DNA from: Microbacterium sp. BR1
GTDB lineage: Bacteria > Actinomycetota > Actinomycetes > Actinomycetales > Microbacteriaceae
Length of the DNA stretch: 64,000 nucleotides
Direction of reading: 5' to 3'
Assembly: GCF_002812725.1 (NCBI RefSeq)
Contig: NZ_NMUN01000004.1
Location: 310,001-374,000 of the forward strand
Both the position numbers and the translations under genes were made by a program. How positions within the stretch are numbered: the stretch's first letter is position 1; every line of letters starts with the position of its first letter. The notes beneath the pieces were generated by a model. The model saw nothing but the letters and a program-made list of their open reading frames with translations, was not told the DNA's origin and did not search any database. This document shows, piece after piece, positions 17,934 to 25,907 of the stretch.

Positions 17934-18374
17934 TCACAGCGCCATCGGGCGTGGCGACGGCTGCTGCGGGAGAGTTGGGTCCGGCGCTTCGATGGGCTCG
18001 CGCTCGACCTGTTGCGAGCGCGAGCGGCCACGGTCGACGGCGTAGCTCGTGCGGGCGGCATCAGGACCGACGTGGGTGGCGATGAACTCCTCGCCGCTGA
18101 CCTTCTCCCCGTTCTTCTCGTAGCTGAACTTCTGAACGTGGCCGCTGGCGACGAAGTTGTCGCCGCGCGCGAACTTCTCGTAAGCGTGCTCCGCGCTGCG
18201 CCGGAACATCTTGAACGGATAGAACTTCGTCTCGCCCTGCGTGAACGAGCCGTCCGGGTTGCGCTCGAACTGCTCCTGACCGATCCACGCGAACAGCCGC
18301 GCCTCGCCGTCCTCGTTGAAGGACAACTGCGGGTCGCTGGCGAAGAAGCCCCACAGGGACTCTTTGGTTCGCAT
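17934..18374 (-). CDS. ssb: Single-stranded DNA-binding protein (element-borne)
   Basis: 146 residues. An OB-fold type N-domain (about 1-105) includes LFAWIGQEQF, TKFYPFKMFRRSAEHAYEKF and GDNFVASGHVQKFSYEKNG, and ends EEFIATHVGPD, the usual SSB strand order. The tail is basic then proline-rich (QQPSPRP) and lacks the acidic DDDIPF tip of housekeeping SSB, so it may not recruit the same partners. It would coat transferred or replicating single-stranded ICE DNA. It is the first gene of the minus operon running to 11641, preceded by the 19-bp ICE motif. Confidence 0.75.
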   Translation of the reverse strand: MRTKESLWGFFASDPQLSFNEDGEARLFAWIGQEQFERNPDGSFTQGETKFYPFKMFRRSAEHAYEKFARGDNFVASGHVQKFSYEKNGEKVSGEEFIATHVGPDAARTSYAVDRGRSRSQQVEREPIEAPDPTLPQQPSPRPMAL

Positions 18375-18383
18375 CGGGATGCT

Positions 18384-18417
18384 CCTGTCTCATCAGAAGG
18401 GTTTCCTGATGGACAGG
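18384..18417. repeat. Inverted repeat in the ssb leader
   Basis: CCTGTCTCATCAG (18384-18396) faces CTGATGGACAGG (18406-18417) with a single bulge and a 9-base loop. Its outer arm overlaps the 19-bp motif described at 18414. It may be an operator or a leader hairpin of the ssb operon. Confidence 0.45.
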
Positions 18418-18432
18418 TGCGCATCGCGTCCC
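18414..18432 (-). promoter_or_regulatory. 19-bp ICE motif, copy A (upstream of ssb)
   Basis: Plus-strand CAGGTGCGCATCGCGTCCC, 40 bases before the ssb start. It aligns without gaps with copies at 25835, 30101 and 46023, all upstream of minus-strand ICE operons. Shared core: AGGTGCG, variable middle, then CCC. It is a candidate shared promoter or operator element. Confidence 0.5.
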
Positions 18433-18643
18433 GCCGTGCGGTTGACGCGTATCCCGAAGCAGACTGCTGCTGCGAAAGTATGTTCGAGTATAGGACGGTA
18501 GGGCATGCGTTGAAAGTGAACCAACGGTGCTGGTATTGGCGCGGTCGTGAGCCAAGTCCAGGCTCTCTACGCAGCCGAAAAATCGCGACCCAGCGATAGC
18601 CTCCCGCTTCTCGCCCACCGCAATAGCCATGCATCGAGATTTG

Positions 18644-18656
18644 CCGATATGATCGG
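18644..18656 (+). promoter_or_regulatory. CmtR operator overlapping a -10 box
   Basis: CCGAT-ATG-ATCGG is a perfect dyad and contains TATGAT (18648-18653), a near-consensus -10. The regulator start follows within 10-15 bases. An ArsR-type repressor bound here would block its own promoter until metal releases it. Confidence 0.5.
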
Positions 18657-18665
18657 TTGGTGCCG

Positions 18666-18992
18666 ATGATTCTTGAGCTGTCCGCCGCGGTGTCGCTGTT
18701 CCACTCGCTGGCCGATGCCAGCCGCTTGTCGATCCTGCGTCGGCTGAGCCAGGGGGAAGCGCGCGTGCGGGATCTGACCGACGAGCTGGGGCTGGCGCAG
18801 TCGACGGTGTCGGAGCATGTGGCGTGTCTGCGGGACTGCGGCCTGTTGGTCGCGCGGGCGGAAGGGCGCCAGAACTTCTACGCGGTCGCCACCCCCGAGG
18901 TGATCGACCTGCTGGAGACTGCGGAGCAGCTTCTGGCGGCGACGGGCTACCAGGTCGACCTCTGCGCGACCTACGGTCGCGACGCCCGATGA
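18666..18992 (+). CDS. cmtR: ArsR-family metal sensor, CmtR-like (Cd/Pb)
   Basis: 108 residues, winged HTH: LFHSLADASRLSILRRL, then ELGLAQSTVSEHVACLRDCGLLVARAEGRQNFYAV. The Cys-x3-Cys in the recognition region (ACLRDC) plus a C-terminal Cys (DLCATYG) match the three-cysteine Cd/Pb site of mycobacterial CmtR (Cys57, Cys61, Cys102). It should repress the cadD operon and release on cadmium or lead. TTG 18657 and GTG 18660 are alternative starts in the same frame. It overlaps cadD by ATGA. Confidence 0.82.
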   Translation: MILELSAAVSLFHSLADASRLSILRRLSQGEARVRDLTDELGLAQSTVSEHVACLRDCGLLVARAEGRQNFYAVATPEVIDLLETAEQLLAATGYQVDLCATYGRDAR

Positions 18993-19603
18993 TCGCGACC
19001 ATCGCCGCGGCGGTCGGGCTGTTCGCCGCGACGAACATCGACGACATCGTCGTCCTCACGGTGCTGTTCCTCGCGTCCACGCGCGGCGCCCTGCCGGGCT
19101 GGAAAGTCGTGGCCGGCCAGTACCTCGGGTTCATCGCCCTGGTCGCGCTGAGCGTGGTCGCCGCGGCGGGCCTGACGATCGTGCCGGACGAGTGGGTCGG
19201 CTTCCTGGGCCTGGTGCCGCTGGGGATCGGGGTGTACGGGCTGATCCGCACCCTCCGCCGCCGCCGCGGGGACGACGATGACGGGGACGAGTCCGCGATC
19301 CGCGCGGGCGGGCTGCTCGGGGTGGCCGGCATCACCATCGCCAACGGCGCGGACAACATCTCCCTCTACACCCCGGTGTTCCGCACCGCCCCGATCCCCG
19401 ACACCGTGATCACGATCATCGTGTTCTTGATCCTGGTCGCCGTGTGGTGCCTGGTGGCCCGGACCATCGGCACCAACAAGAAGGTGACCGAAGCCCTGGA
19501 GAAGATCGAGCACTGGCTGGTCCCGGCCGTCTTCATCGGCCTCGGGCTGTACATCCTGATCGAGTCCGGCGTCTTCGTCCGCCTGTTCCAGGTCCTGGCA
19601 TGA
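18989..19603 (+). CDS. cadD: CadD-family cadmium resistance transporter
   Basis: 204-residue membrane protein of the CadD/LysE-like fold. The N-terminal FAATNIDDIVVLTVLF carries the acidic pair typical of the family. There are six hydrophobic segments, a charged central loop with a DDDDGDES stretch, and ITIANGADNISLYTPVF repeating the Asn-x-x-Asp motif in the second half. It is expected to export Cd2+ (and perhaps Zn2+). The start ATG overlaps the cmtR stop, and its own stop overlaps the lspA start. Confidence 0.85.
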   Translation: MIATIAAAVGLFAATNIDDIVVLTVLFLASTRGALPGWKVVAGQYLGFIALVALSVVAAAGLTIVPDEWVGFLGLVPLGIGVYGLIRTLRRRRGDDDDGDESAIRAGGLLGVAGITIANGADNISLYTPVFRTAPIPDTVITIIVFLILVAVWCLVARTIGTNKKVTEALEKIEHWLVPAVFIGLGLYILIESGVFVRLFQVLA

Positions 19604-20157
19604 GCCGACCGGCACCGCATCGCCCGGCCCGCATCGCCGTCGTCGTCGCTACCATCGCGGCCGCGTTCACGGTCGACCAGCTCACCAAGGCGTGGGCGCT
19701 GTCCTCCCTGAGCGATGGTCGCATCGTCGAACTCGGGCTCGGAGCCCGGCTCGACCTGGTGTTCAACCCAGGGATCGCGTTCGGACTCGGCGCATCGCTG
19801 GGCCCGGCGCTGGTCATCGCCCTGATCGCGGTCGCCGCCGCCCTCGTGACCTGGACGATGCTGCGCGCCATCAACGGAACCAGCCTCGGCGGGACCGCGC
19901 TGCTGGCCGTCGCCGCCGGTGGGGCGATGGGCAACATCTGGGATCGCATCAGCCGCGCCACCGACGGCCCACTCACTGGCGAGGTGGTCGACTTCATCGC
20001 CGTCGACTGGTTCGCGATCTTCAACGTCGCCGACATCTTCACCACCTGCGGCATCGCCGGCTGGGCGCTCACCCTCATCCTACACCGCCCGCCCCACGCT
20101 GCCCCCAACTCGACCTCCCCGGCCGCCGGCCGGATCCTCAACCAGGAGAACCTCTGA
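19600..20157 (+). CDS. lspA: Signal peptidase II (LspA) in the metal operon
   Basis: 185 residues, four membrane helices. The catalytic aspartates lie in EVVDFI and FNVADIF, with the conserved FNPGIAFG and GGAMGNIWDR blocks. LspA cleaves prolipoprotein signal peptides. Accessory lspA copies are known next to lead, cadmium and zinc resistance genes (pbrC type). No lipoprotein gene is seen in this operon. Starts by ATGA overlap with cadD and ends by TGATG overlap with the CDF gene, so expression is locked to metal induction. Confidence 0.87.
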   Translation: MSRPAPHRPARIAVVVATIAAAFTVDQLTKAWALSSLSDGRIVELGLGARLDLVFNPGIAFGLGASLGPALVIALIAVAAALVTWTMLRAINGTSLGGTALLAVAAGGAMGNIWDRISRATDGPLTGEVVDFIAVDWFAIFNVADIFTTCGIAGWALTLILHRPPHAAPNSTSPAAGRILNQENL

Positions 20158-20816
20158 TGACCCACCCCCTCCCCGACTCACGCCGGACAACCCTGCACCG
20201 CCGCGTCCGCTTCATCGTTGGCTTCACGATCACCTGGAATGTCATCGAGGCGATCATTGCGATCTCCGCCGGCGCCATCGCATCCTCCGCCGCGCTGATC
20301 GGATTCGGCCTCGACTCGGTGATCGAGGTCGCCTCCGCCGCCGCGATCGCCTGGCAGTTCACCCGCAAAGACCCCGAACGCTGGGAGAAGATCACAGTCC
20401 GGGTGATCGGGATCGCCTTCTTCGCCCTCGCCGCCTACGTCACCATCGACGCGATCCTCGCCCTCACCGGCGTGCAAGAGGTCGACCACAGCCCGGTCGG
20501 CATCGGCATCACCGTCACCAGCCTCATCGTCATGCCTGCCCTGGCCTGGTTCGAGTTCCGCACCGGCCGCGAACTCGGCTCCAAGAGCGTCCAGGCCGAC
20601 GCCAAGCAACTCCTGCTGTGCATCTATCTCTCCGGTACTGTCCTCATCGGACTGCTGCTCAACAGCCTCTTCGGCTGGGCCTGGGCCGACTCCGTCGCCG
20701 CCCTCATCGTCGCCGTCCTCGCCATCCGCGAAGGCATCGAAGCCTGGCGCGGCGACCTCGAATCCCCGTTCGAGGTCCTCGAAGCCCTTGAGAAGACCGA
20801 CAGCGAAAAGAAGTAG
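20157..20816 (+). CDS. Cation diffusion facilitator (CDF) family transporter
   Basis: 219 residues, five to six membrane segments. The helix-2 metal site appears as GFGLDSVIEV and the helix-5 site as AWADSVAALIVA, matching the Asp/His metal-site positions of CDF proteins. QADAKQLLLC precedes it. A cytoplasmic C-terminal domain is almost absent, so it is a short CDF variant. Likely exports Zn, Co or Cd in exchange for protons, complementing CadD. Coupled to lspA by overlap. Confidence 0.78.
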   Translation: MTHPLPDSRRTTLHRRVRFIVGFTITWNVIEAIIAISAGAIASSAALIGFGLDSVIEVASAAAIAWQFTRKDPERWEKITVRVIGIAFFALAAYVTIDAILALTGVQEVDHSPVGIGITVTSLIVMPALAWFEFRTGRELGSKSVQADAKQLLLCIYLSGTVLIGLLLNSLFGWAWADSVAALIVAVLAIREGIEAWRGDLESPFEVLEALEKTDSEKK

Positions 20817-20821
20817 CCAGC

Positions 20822-21133
20822 GTGACCCACACGAGACCCCGCGACGAGCAGCCGATCGCCTGCACCCTTCCCACGCTCGCCGCCGCGAAGCAGCAGGTGG
20901 AGAAATGGCACGCCTTCGAGGCCGACTATGCCCTCAACACCGAGCGCACGGACGGCAGCCTCACCATCCACTACGCCAAGGTCGAAGACTCCGTCGACCG
21001 CCTCCGGGATCTCGTCACCATCGAGAAGGCCTGCTGCGCCTTCGTCGACTGGACAATCGACGACACCCTCCACGACCTACGACTGATCGTCACCGGCACA
21101 CCTTTCCAGCTCGCGGCCATCAACGTCGGCTGA
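20822..21133 (+). CDS. Small protein with a Cys-Cys motif, metal-operon associated
   Basis: 103 residues from GTG 20822, five bases after the CDF stop. The feature that stands out is TIEKACCAFVDWTIDD, a vicinal cysteine pair before an aromatic-acidic stretch, followed by LRLIVTGTPFQLAAINVG. Short proteins with an ACC-x-F motif accompany mercury and other metal resistance genes, so a soft-metal binding or scavenging role is plausible. No transmembrane segment. The exact family name is not recalled. Confidence 0.6.
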   Translation: MTHTRPRDEQPIACTLPTLAAAKQQVEKWHAFEADYALNTERTDGSLTIHYAKVEDSVDRLRDLVTIEKACCAFVDWTIDDTLHDLRLIVTGTPFQLAAINVG

Positions 21134-21146
21134 ACCCAAACTCCAG

Positions 21147-21332
21147 TCACCGCTGCACTGCGCCGAGATCATCCCCGTCACCGTCCAGCCGATCACCACG
21201 GAGCCGCAAGGCAACCCACAGCGCGCATCGGCGACAGATGAATGCAGCACCGTCCACAAGAGCGTGAAGCTTCCTCCGCGGGTACTCGCGACCACAACAC
21301 GAGCAGCTCACAACCTCGTCCATCGCCGTCAT
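21147..21332 (-). CDS. Possible small zinc-ribbon protein
   Basis: 61-residue ORF with CSCCGREYPRRKLHAL and FICRRCALWVALRLR: a treble-clef-like pattern with two cysteine pairs about 22 residues apart. That arrangement is unlikely in a shadow frame and no better ORF covers these bases. The C-terminal 15 residues are Gly/Asp-rich and may be non-structured. It lies upstream (antisense orientation relative to the metal operon) and could belong with ICE genes. Start ATG 21332 or 21323. Confidence 0.42.
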   Translation of the reverse strand: MTAMDEVVSCSCCGREYPRRKLHALVDGAAFICRRCALWVALRLRGDRLDGDGDDLGAVQR

Positions 21333-21464
21333 GCTCGCGACGCTATTCCGCCAAGAGCTACTCCGTCTATTGCGAGTACCTCGTCTAGTTCTCGTGGAAG
21401 CTTCCAGATCCGAGCCGATGAGCGATCGCCGTCAAGTGGGACGATATCCACGGGCTCGATCAGC
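21333..21464. other. Spacer after the coupling-protein gene
   Basis: Together with 21134-21146 this fills the rest of the 330-base gap between the metal operon and the coupling protein. I see no further gene or convincing hairpin in it. Confidence 0.4.
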
Positions 21465-23300
21465 TCAACCGATTGCGGGTTGATCGGTATCCGTCGCGAG
21501 GGCAGAGTCTTCAGAGGGGAGCTTCCGCTCATCCGGCCGCATCGCCCTCTCGACTTCCGCGCGCTGCGCGAGCAAGGTGTCGGCATCCGGTCGGTTGAGC
21601 CAGTAGCGCATCGTCGTGATGATGGGCGGAGCAGAGCGCAACAGCACGAGCGAGGTGCCCTGGGGCAGGGTGCGGATGTCTTCGACCTTCACGATCGGCA
21701 CTCGCCGAACCGACCGCTGATTCGAGCGCAGGCCGCGCTCGCCGATGGTCACCGTGTCCATCGTCTCTTTGCGTTCGCCGATCAGCGTCGACAAGTCCTG
21801 GAGGTGCCGTGTGTCGGTTCCTCCGCCCAGCACGATCTTGGTGATGCTGGCGTCCCACATCGCGGTTGCGGCGTGGTCGCCCCAGCGACCTCGGGCCTGC
21901 GCGAGCGACTGGAAGACGGGCATCACCGTCAGCCCAGTGCCCCCACCCTCGGCCATGAGCACGGGGAGCGAGGGCAGGGGCGCGAGATTTCCGATCTCGT
22001 CGAGAGCGAGCAACACCGGAGGATCAAGCCGCGCACCGGGCGAGCGCGCCGCGAGGCGCCGAGCCGTCTCCACGAGGTCTTCGATGAACGCCGCGACGAG
22101 CGACGAAGACGCTCCGGCTCCGGCCCCTGTCGCCAGCAGGTAGAGGGTGCCGGAGTCGCGCAGGAACGACTCGGGGTCGAACTGCTCGTCTTCCGTGGGG
22201 CTAACCGCCTCCAGCACCCTCGGATCGGCGAGGGATGCGAGGGAGAGCGAGACGCCCTGCCAGATGGAGTCGCGGGTGCGCGGGTCGGCTTGCAGCATTC
22301 CGTCGAGCGACTCCGCCCACCCGGTTGCGGCCTGTGGGTGCGACGAGAGGATCGAAACGGCATCCGCGGCTGCTGCGGGATCGAGTGTCCAACGGAACAG
22401 TTCGGCGGGCTGTCGGTGGTCGAGGGCAGCGGCGTGGAGGAGCGCCTGTAGCGCGGTGCGTGTCTTGCCTTCCCAGAAGCCGCCGTTCTCGACGGAGGGG
22501 CCGGAGAGCCCGGTGCCCGCGGCGAGGCCGGTGCCGCGGATCATCGCCGTGAGCGGCAGTTCGCATCCTCGGATCGGCGACCACCGCAGTCCTGCTGGCA
22601 CGCCTTCGGCGAGGTGTTGGGGATCGAACACCGAAACTGGGCCGCCCCGCGCCTGGCGAGCACGGAGGGTCGCTGTGAGGTTGTCCGGCCTAGTCGAGGT
22701 CGTGATGACGGCGCCGGGCGCGTCGAGGATGGTGTTGATGACGATGTTTGCGCCCTTGCCGGATCTCGGCGGGCCGATGAGCAGGATCGAGTCCTCGACG
22801 GATGTCCATACGCGCTTGCCGCGCGATCGGCCGAGTAGGTAGCCGACTTGCTCGGGCTTCGGGTCGACGAGCGATGGGCGTAGCGTCTGCGCGCGGCCGA
22901 GGAGGTTGCGTTCGGATGCGGCGCGCTGCACGTCGCGCGCCTCAGCGACCCCTTCGATTCGACTCGGGTCGGCCTTGGCGCGCTTGCCAAGCTCTCGGAC
23001 CCACCGCCAGATCAACCACGCCGCTACGACGACCGCGGCGAGCAGTAGAGCGGCAGTGATCCAGTAGGCGACGGGATTGAGCGAGGCGGAGCCGAGCGCC
23101 GCGCCGGGATCGCCGGCGCTGAAGATCACACCGACTCCTGCTTCCAGACCTGCTGTGGGTTGAGGCGCGCCCGTGACGAACGCAGCGATGCTCCCGGCAA
23201 TGCGAAGGGCTCCGGCCAGCAGCATCGCGCAGATGAGCGCGCCGAGTGCGAGATTGGTCAGCTCGTCGCCGAATGCTGCGGCCCTTGGCGAGCCGGTCAT
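21465..23300 (-). CDS. Type IV coupling protein (TraD/VirD4 family)
   Basis: 611 residues. Two N-terminal membrane helices (about 17-42 and 79-98) anchor a cytoplasmic ATPase. Walker A is IGPPRSGKGANI (176-183 core), and the conserved strand PPVLLALDEIGNLAPLPSLP supplies Walker B, with TGLTVMPVFQSLAQARGRWG following. It links processed DNA to the secretion channel during conjugation. Its start overlaps the stop of 23297-23884 (ATGA), and it is the last gene of the transfer operon beginning at 25804. Confidence 0.88.
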   Translation of the reverse strand: MTGSPRAAAFGDELTNLALGALICAMLLAGALRIAGSIAAFVTGAPQPTAGLEAGVGVIFSAGDPGAALGSASLNPVAYWITAALLLAAVVVAAWLIWRWVRELGKRAKADPSRIEGVAEARDVQRAASERNLLGRAQTLRPSLVDPKPEQVGYLLGRSRGKRVWTSVEDSILLIGPPRSGKGANIVINTILDAPGAVITTSTRPDNLTATLRARQARGGPVSVFDPQHLAEGVPAGLRWSPIRGCELPLTAMIRGTGLAAGTGLSGPSVENGGFWEGKTRTALQALLHAAALDHRQPAELFRWTLDPAAAADAVSILSSHPQAATGWAESLDGMLQADPRTRDSIWQGVSLSLASLADPRVLEAVSPTEDEQFDPESFLRDSGTLYLLATGAGAGASSSLVAAFIEDLVETARRLAARSPGARLDPPVLLALDEIGNLAPLPSLPVLMAEGGGTGLTVMPVFQSLAQARGRWGDHAATAMWDASITKIVLGGGTDTRHLQDLSTLIGERKETMDTVTIGERGLRSNQRSVRRVPIVKVEDIRTLPQGTSLVLLRSAPPIITTMRYWLNRPDADTLLAQRAEVERAMRPDERKLPSEDSALATDTDQPAIG

Positions 23301-23884
23301 GACACGCGGTCGACGACACAGGTGCCCGAGACACGGCCGAGCAGGATGACCTCATGGGTTGGGCTCAGATCGAGCAGGCGCGGCTCGATCTGAGCTCGCG
23401 TCGCACCCTCACGGCTAGCCGCAGTGTGCCGCACGATGACCGCGACCGCGACCTCCTCACCCGGCACGAAGCCTCCGTCGTTCGCCACAGCGAGGAGGTG
23501 CATCGAGTCGGTCTTACCAGGTGCGGGGGTTCCATCCTGTGCTGAGGCAGGCGACTGCTCGGGCAACGCGGGCGGGTCGGGGACGTGGCGAAGCGGAGTG
23601 GTCACGATGTCCGTGTAGACGGTGCCGTCGAGTTCGTGCATCACGACGCGCACGGGCGAGCGGCGCTGCTTCATGACTGAGCTGATGATCTGAGCGAAGG
23701 AGCTTCGCTGCCACGGCGGGGCGAAGGTCGACGGATCGAATTGCTCCCCGTCGACGAGGACGCGCAGTGTGGCGTCCGACTGCACCGTCATCGTGACGAC
23801 CGGAAGCACAGCCGGGATGTTGGTGGAGCCCTCATGATCGGTCTCTCGGCTCGTGCGGCGTCGCCACGGAAGTGCGATGGTCAT
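23297..23884 (-). CDS. Hypothetical ICE transfer protein
   Basis: 195 residues from ATG 23884, one base after the VirB4-like stop. It has no signal peptide or membrane helix. Strand-rich segments include LRVLVDGEQFDPSTFAPP, VRVVMHELDGTVYTDIV and EVAVAVIVRHTAA. Proline-rich linkers break the chain near 95-115. Conserved position between the VirB4-like ATPase and the coupling protein suggests a soluble accessory of the conjugation machine. The family is not recognised. Confidence 0.65.
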   Translation of the reverse strand: MTIALPWRRRTSRETDHEGSTNIPAVLPVVTMTVQSDATLRVLVDGEQFDPSTFAPPWQRSSFAQIISSVMKQRRSPVRVVMHELDGTVYTDIVTTPLRHVPDPPALPEQSPASAQDGTPAPGKTDSMHLLAVANDGGFVPGEEVAVAVIVRHTAASREGATRAQIEPRLLDLSPTHEVILLGRVSGTCVVDRVS

Positions 23885-23885
23885 C

Positions 23886-25370
23886 TCATGCTCCTCTGGC
23901 CTTCTGGCCTGTCTCGTACATCGCAAGTTCGGCGGGGTGGAGCTGGTGCTGGACGACGAACGAGCGGTTCTTGATCCTCCACAGTCCCTGCCCGGTCCCG
24001 AGACCCGGCAGCAGCCCTTGCTCGGTGCCGGTGAGTCCGAGGGCCTGCGCGGTCGCGCCGAGTTGATCGCTCTCCTGCCGGTAGATGACCCGCGTCTCGG
24101 CGTTGGCGAGCAGGGACGAGGCGAGGGCGCGCATGGCCGAGCCCTGGTCGCCCACGTTGTCGAGGTCGCTGAGCTTGTGGAAGATGAGCAGATTGGCGAT
24201 GCCGTAGTGCCGCGCGAGCCGCCATTGCGCGTCCATGCGGCGCAGCAGCGCCGGGTGCGACATGAGCCTCCATGCTTCGTCGTACACGACCCACCGCTGT
24301 CCGCCTGCCGGGTCGAGCAGCGCCGATTCCATCCACGCCGATGAGCACGTCATAAGCACGGAGATGAGCGTCGAATTCTCGGCAACCCGAGACAGGTCGA
24401 GCGACACCATCGGCAGCGATGGGTCGAAGCGCACGGTGCTCGGGCCGTCGAACAGACCGGCGAGGTCACCGGCCACCAGCCGCCGCAGCGCGTGGCCGAC
24501 GAGACGCCCGTCCTCGGCAAGCCTTCCGTCGCCGTCTTCAGCGTGCGGAGCCAGGATGCGGTCGACCACCATTGGGAGGATCGGCACCTCGGCCGAGCGC
24601 ACCGCATCCGCGAGCGCGATGTCGACGGCCGTGTGCTCCAGCGGTGTGAGCCCGCGGTCAAGCACGGTCTCGGCGAGCGCGCCGATCAGGTCACGCCGCC
24701 GCGAGGTCACCTGGCTCTGCCACTCGGCGTCACTGAGGCCTGAAGGACGATGCCCCTCATCGAGCGGGTTCAGGCGCGTGGACATCCCGTGGCCGAGCAT
24801 GATCGCGCGCCCGCCGACCGCTTGCGCAACGGCGGTGTGCTCGCCCTTGGGATCGCCGGGGACGTAGACCCGCCGACCGAACGGAATGGATCGGGTGTAG
24901 AGGCTCTTGGCGAGCGAGGACTTGCCCGAACCTACGATGCCCGCGAGCACGATGTTTGGCGCGGTGATGATGCCCTGCGCGTAGAGCACCCAAGGGTCGT
25001 AGACGAACGACGCGCCGCTGTAGAGATTCTGACCGACGAACACTCCAGCCGAGCCGAGCCCGCCCTCGGCCAGGAACGGGTATGCCCCGGCCAGCGTCGC
25101 ACTCGTGTCCTGGTGGCGCGGCAACCGGAACCGGCCCGGCGTGCGGAGCGCCGCGGGGCGGGCTTCGCCGGAGGTCGGGAGGTACGTCGTCGCGCGCCGC
25201 GCTTCACGTTCCCCCTGCCACTCCGCGCGCGCCCGGTCCTGCTGCGCCTTGCGGTCGGCGGCCTCGATCTTGCTCGCCGCTCTCCGCCGAGCCTTTCGTG
25301 CTGCGCGGCGCTCGCCTGCCGGATCGAGCAGAACCGCGGTGTGCAGGCGCTCGCGGTCGTCGGGGCTCAT
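23886..25370 (-). CDS. VirB4/TraC-like conjugation ATPase
   Basis: 494 residues. An Arg/Ala/Glu-rich N-terminus (20-60) precedes the ATPase core. Walker A is LAGIVGSGKSSLAKS (144-151 core) and Walker B is in GQRWVVYDEAWRLMSHP. LLIFHKLSDLDNVGDQGSA fits the sensor region and LPGLGTGQGLWRI lies at the C-terminus. It energises channel assembly or DNA transfer and pairs with SCO6880 as in other actinobacterial ICEs. The frame is open upstream, but ATG 25370 overlaps the previous stop (ATGA) and is preferred. Confidence 0.85.
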   Translation of the reverse strand: MSPDDRERLHTAVLLDPAGERRAARKARRRAASKIEAADRKAQQDRARAEWQGEREARRATTYLPTSGEARPAALRTPGRFRLPRHQDTSATLAGAYPFLAEGGLGSAGVFVGQNLYSGASFVYDPWVLYAQGIITAPNIVLAGIVGSGKSSLAKSLYTRSIPFGRRVYVPGDPKGEHTAVAQAVGGRAIMLGHGMSTRLNPLDEGHRPSGLSDAEWQSQVTSRRRDLIGALAETVLDRGLTPLEHTAVDIALADAVRSAEVPILPMVVDRILAPHAEDGDGRLAEDGRLVGHALRRLVAGDLAGLFDGPSTVRFDPSLPMVSLDLSRVAENSTLISVLMTCSSAWMESALLDPAGGQRWVVYDEAWRLMSHPALLRRMDAQWRLARHYGIANLLIFHKLSDLDNVGDQGSAMRALASSLLANAETRVIYRQESDQLGATAQALGLTGTEQGLLPGLGTGQGLWRIKNRSFVVQHQLHPAELAMYETGQKARGA

Positions 25371-25804
25371 AGTGACAGCCCTCGCCGAGAGTTGAGCGGA
25401 GGACCATCGAACGGATCGCGGGAGAACGGGTCGAGCCCCGGCTCGTCGCCGACGGGTGCCGGATGCCACGCGATCCGGCCCGAGCGCTGTGACGCCTCAT
25501 CCACGGCGCGTTCGGCTTGCCCGATGGCGGCTGCGGCGCGACGGAGCGCGCGAGCGGCGGAATCGGCCTCAATGAGCCCCCCGCTGCGGTCGCCGTTGTC
25601 GAGGAACGCCCTGCCTTGGTCCCGGACGTGCGCCGCCGCGACCTGCTCCAGCACTTGCTCCAGCGAGCGCAGCGTCCCGAGTAGCTCGCCGACCACCTGA
25701 TAGGTGTCCGCGGGGTCGCGGAACGCGCGGCTCGCGTGCGCGAGCGCCCGCACCGACTCGCGGGCGTCTGCGGCGTCCTCCACAGGGTTGCTGAACGTCG
25801 GCAT
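25367..25804 (-). CDS. Hypothetical ICE protein, first gene of the coupling-protein operon
   Basis: 145 residues, mostly helical: ESVRALAHASRAFRDPADTYQVVGELLGTLRSLEQVLEQVAA is a strong amphipathic segment, followed by AARALRRAAAAIGQAERAVDEAS. The C-terminus is proline-rich. GAGGGAGACGAG before ATG 25804 is a clear RBS and fixes the start. It overlaps the VirB4-like gene and is preceded by copy C of the 19-bp motif. Unknown function; probably a small scaffold or partner of the ATPase. Confidence 0.65.
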   Translation of the reverse strand: MPTFSNPVEDAADARESVRALAHASRAFRDPADTYQVVGELLGTLRSLEQVLEQVAAAHVRDQGRAFLDNGDRSGGLIEADSAARALRRAAAAIGQAERAVDEASQRSGRIAWHPAPVGDEPGLDPFSRDPFDGPPLNSRRGLSL

Positions 25805-25834
25805 CTCGTCTCCCTCGCGTCTCGATCTGCCAGG

Positions 25835-25853
25835 AAGGTGCGCACGGTATCCC
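25835..25853 (-). promoter_or_regulatory. 19-bp ICE motif, copy C (upstream of the VirB4/coupling operon)
   Basis: Plus-strand AAGGTGCGCACGGTATCCC, 31 bases before the ATG at 25804. It aligns with the copies at 18414, 30101 and 46023. It lies in the gap shared with the divergent CHAT gene. Confidence 0.5.
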
Positions 25854-25907
25854 CGACGTCGGAGGTCGAGGCTACGGTCGATCCGACGACCTGTCGTGAG
25901 GAAGAGC

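Noticed and set aside
20822..21332. Reading the zinc-ribbon ORF at 21147 as certain
   Set aside because: Two cysteine pairs support it but there is no clear RBS and the tail is low complexity, so it is listed only with low confidence.
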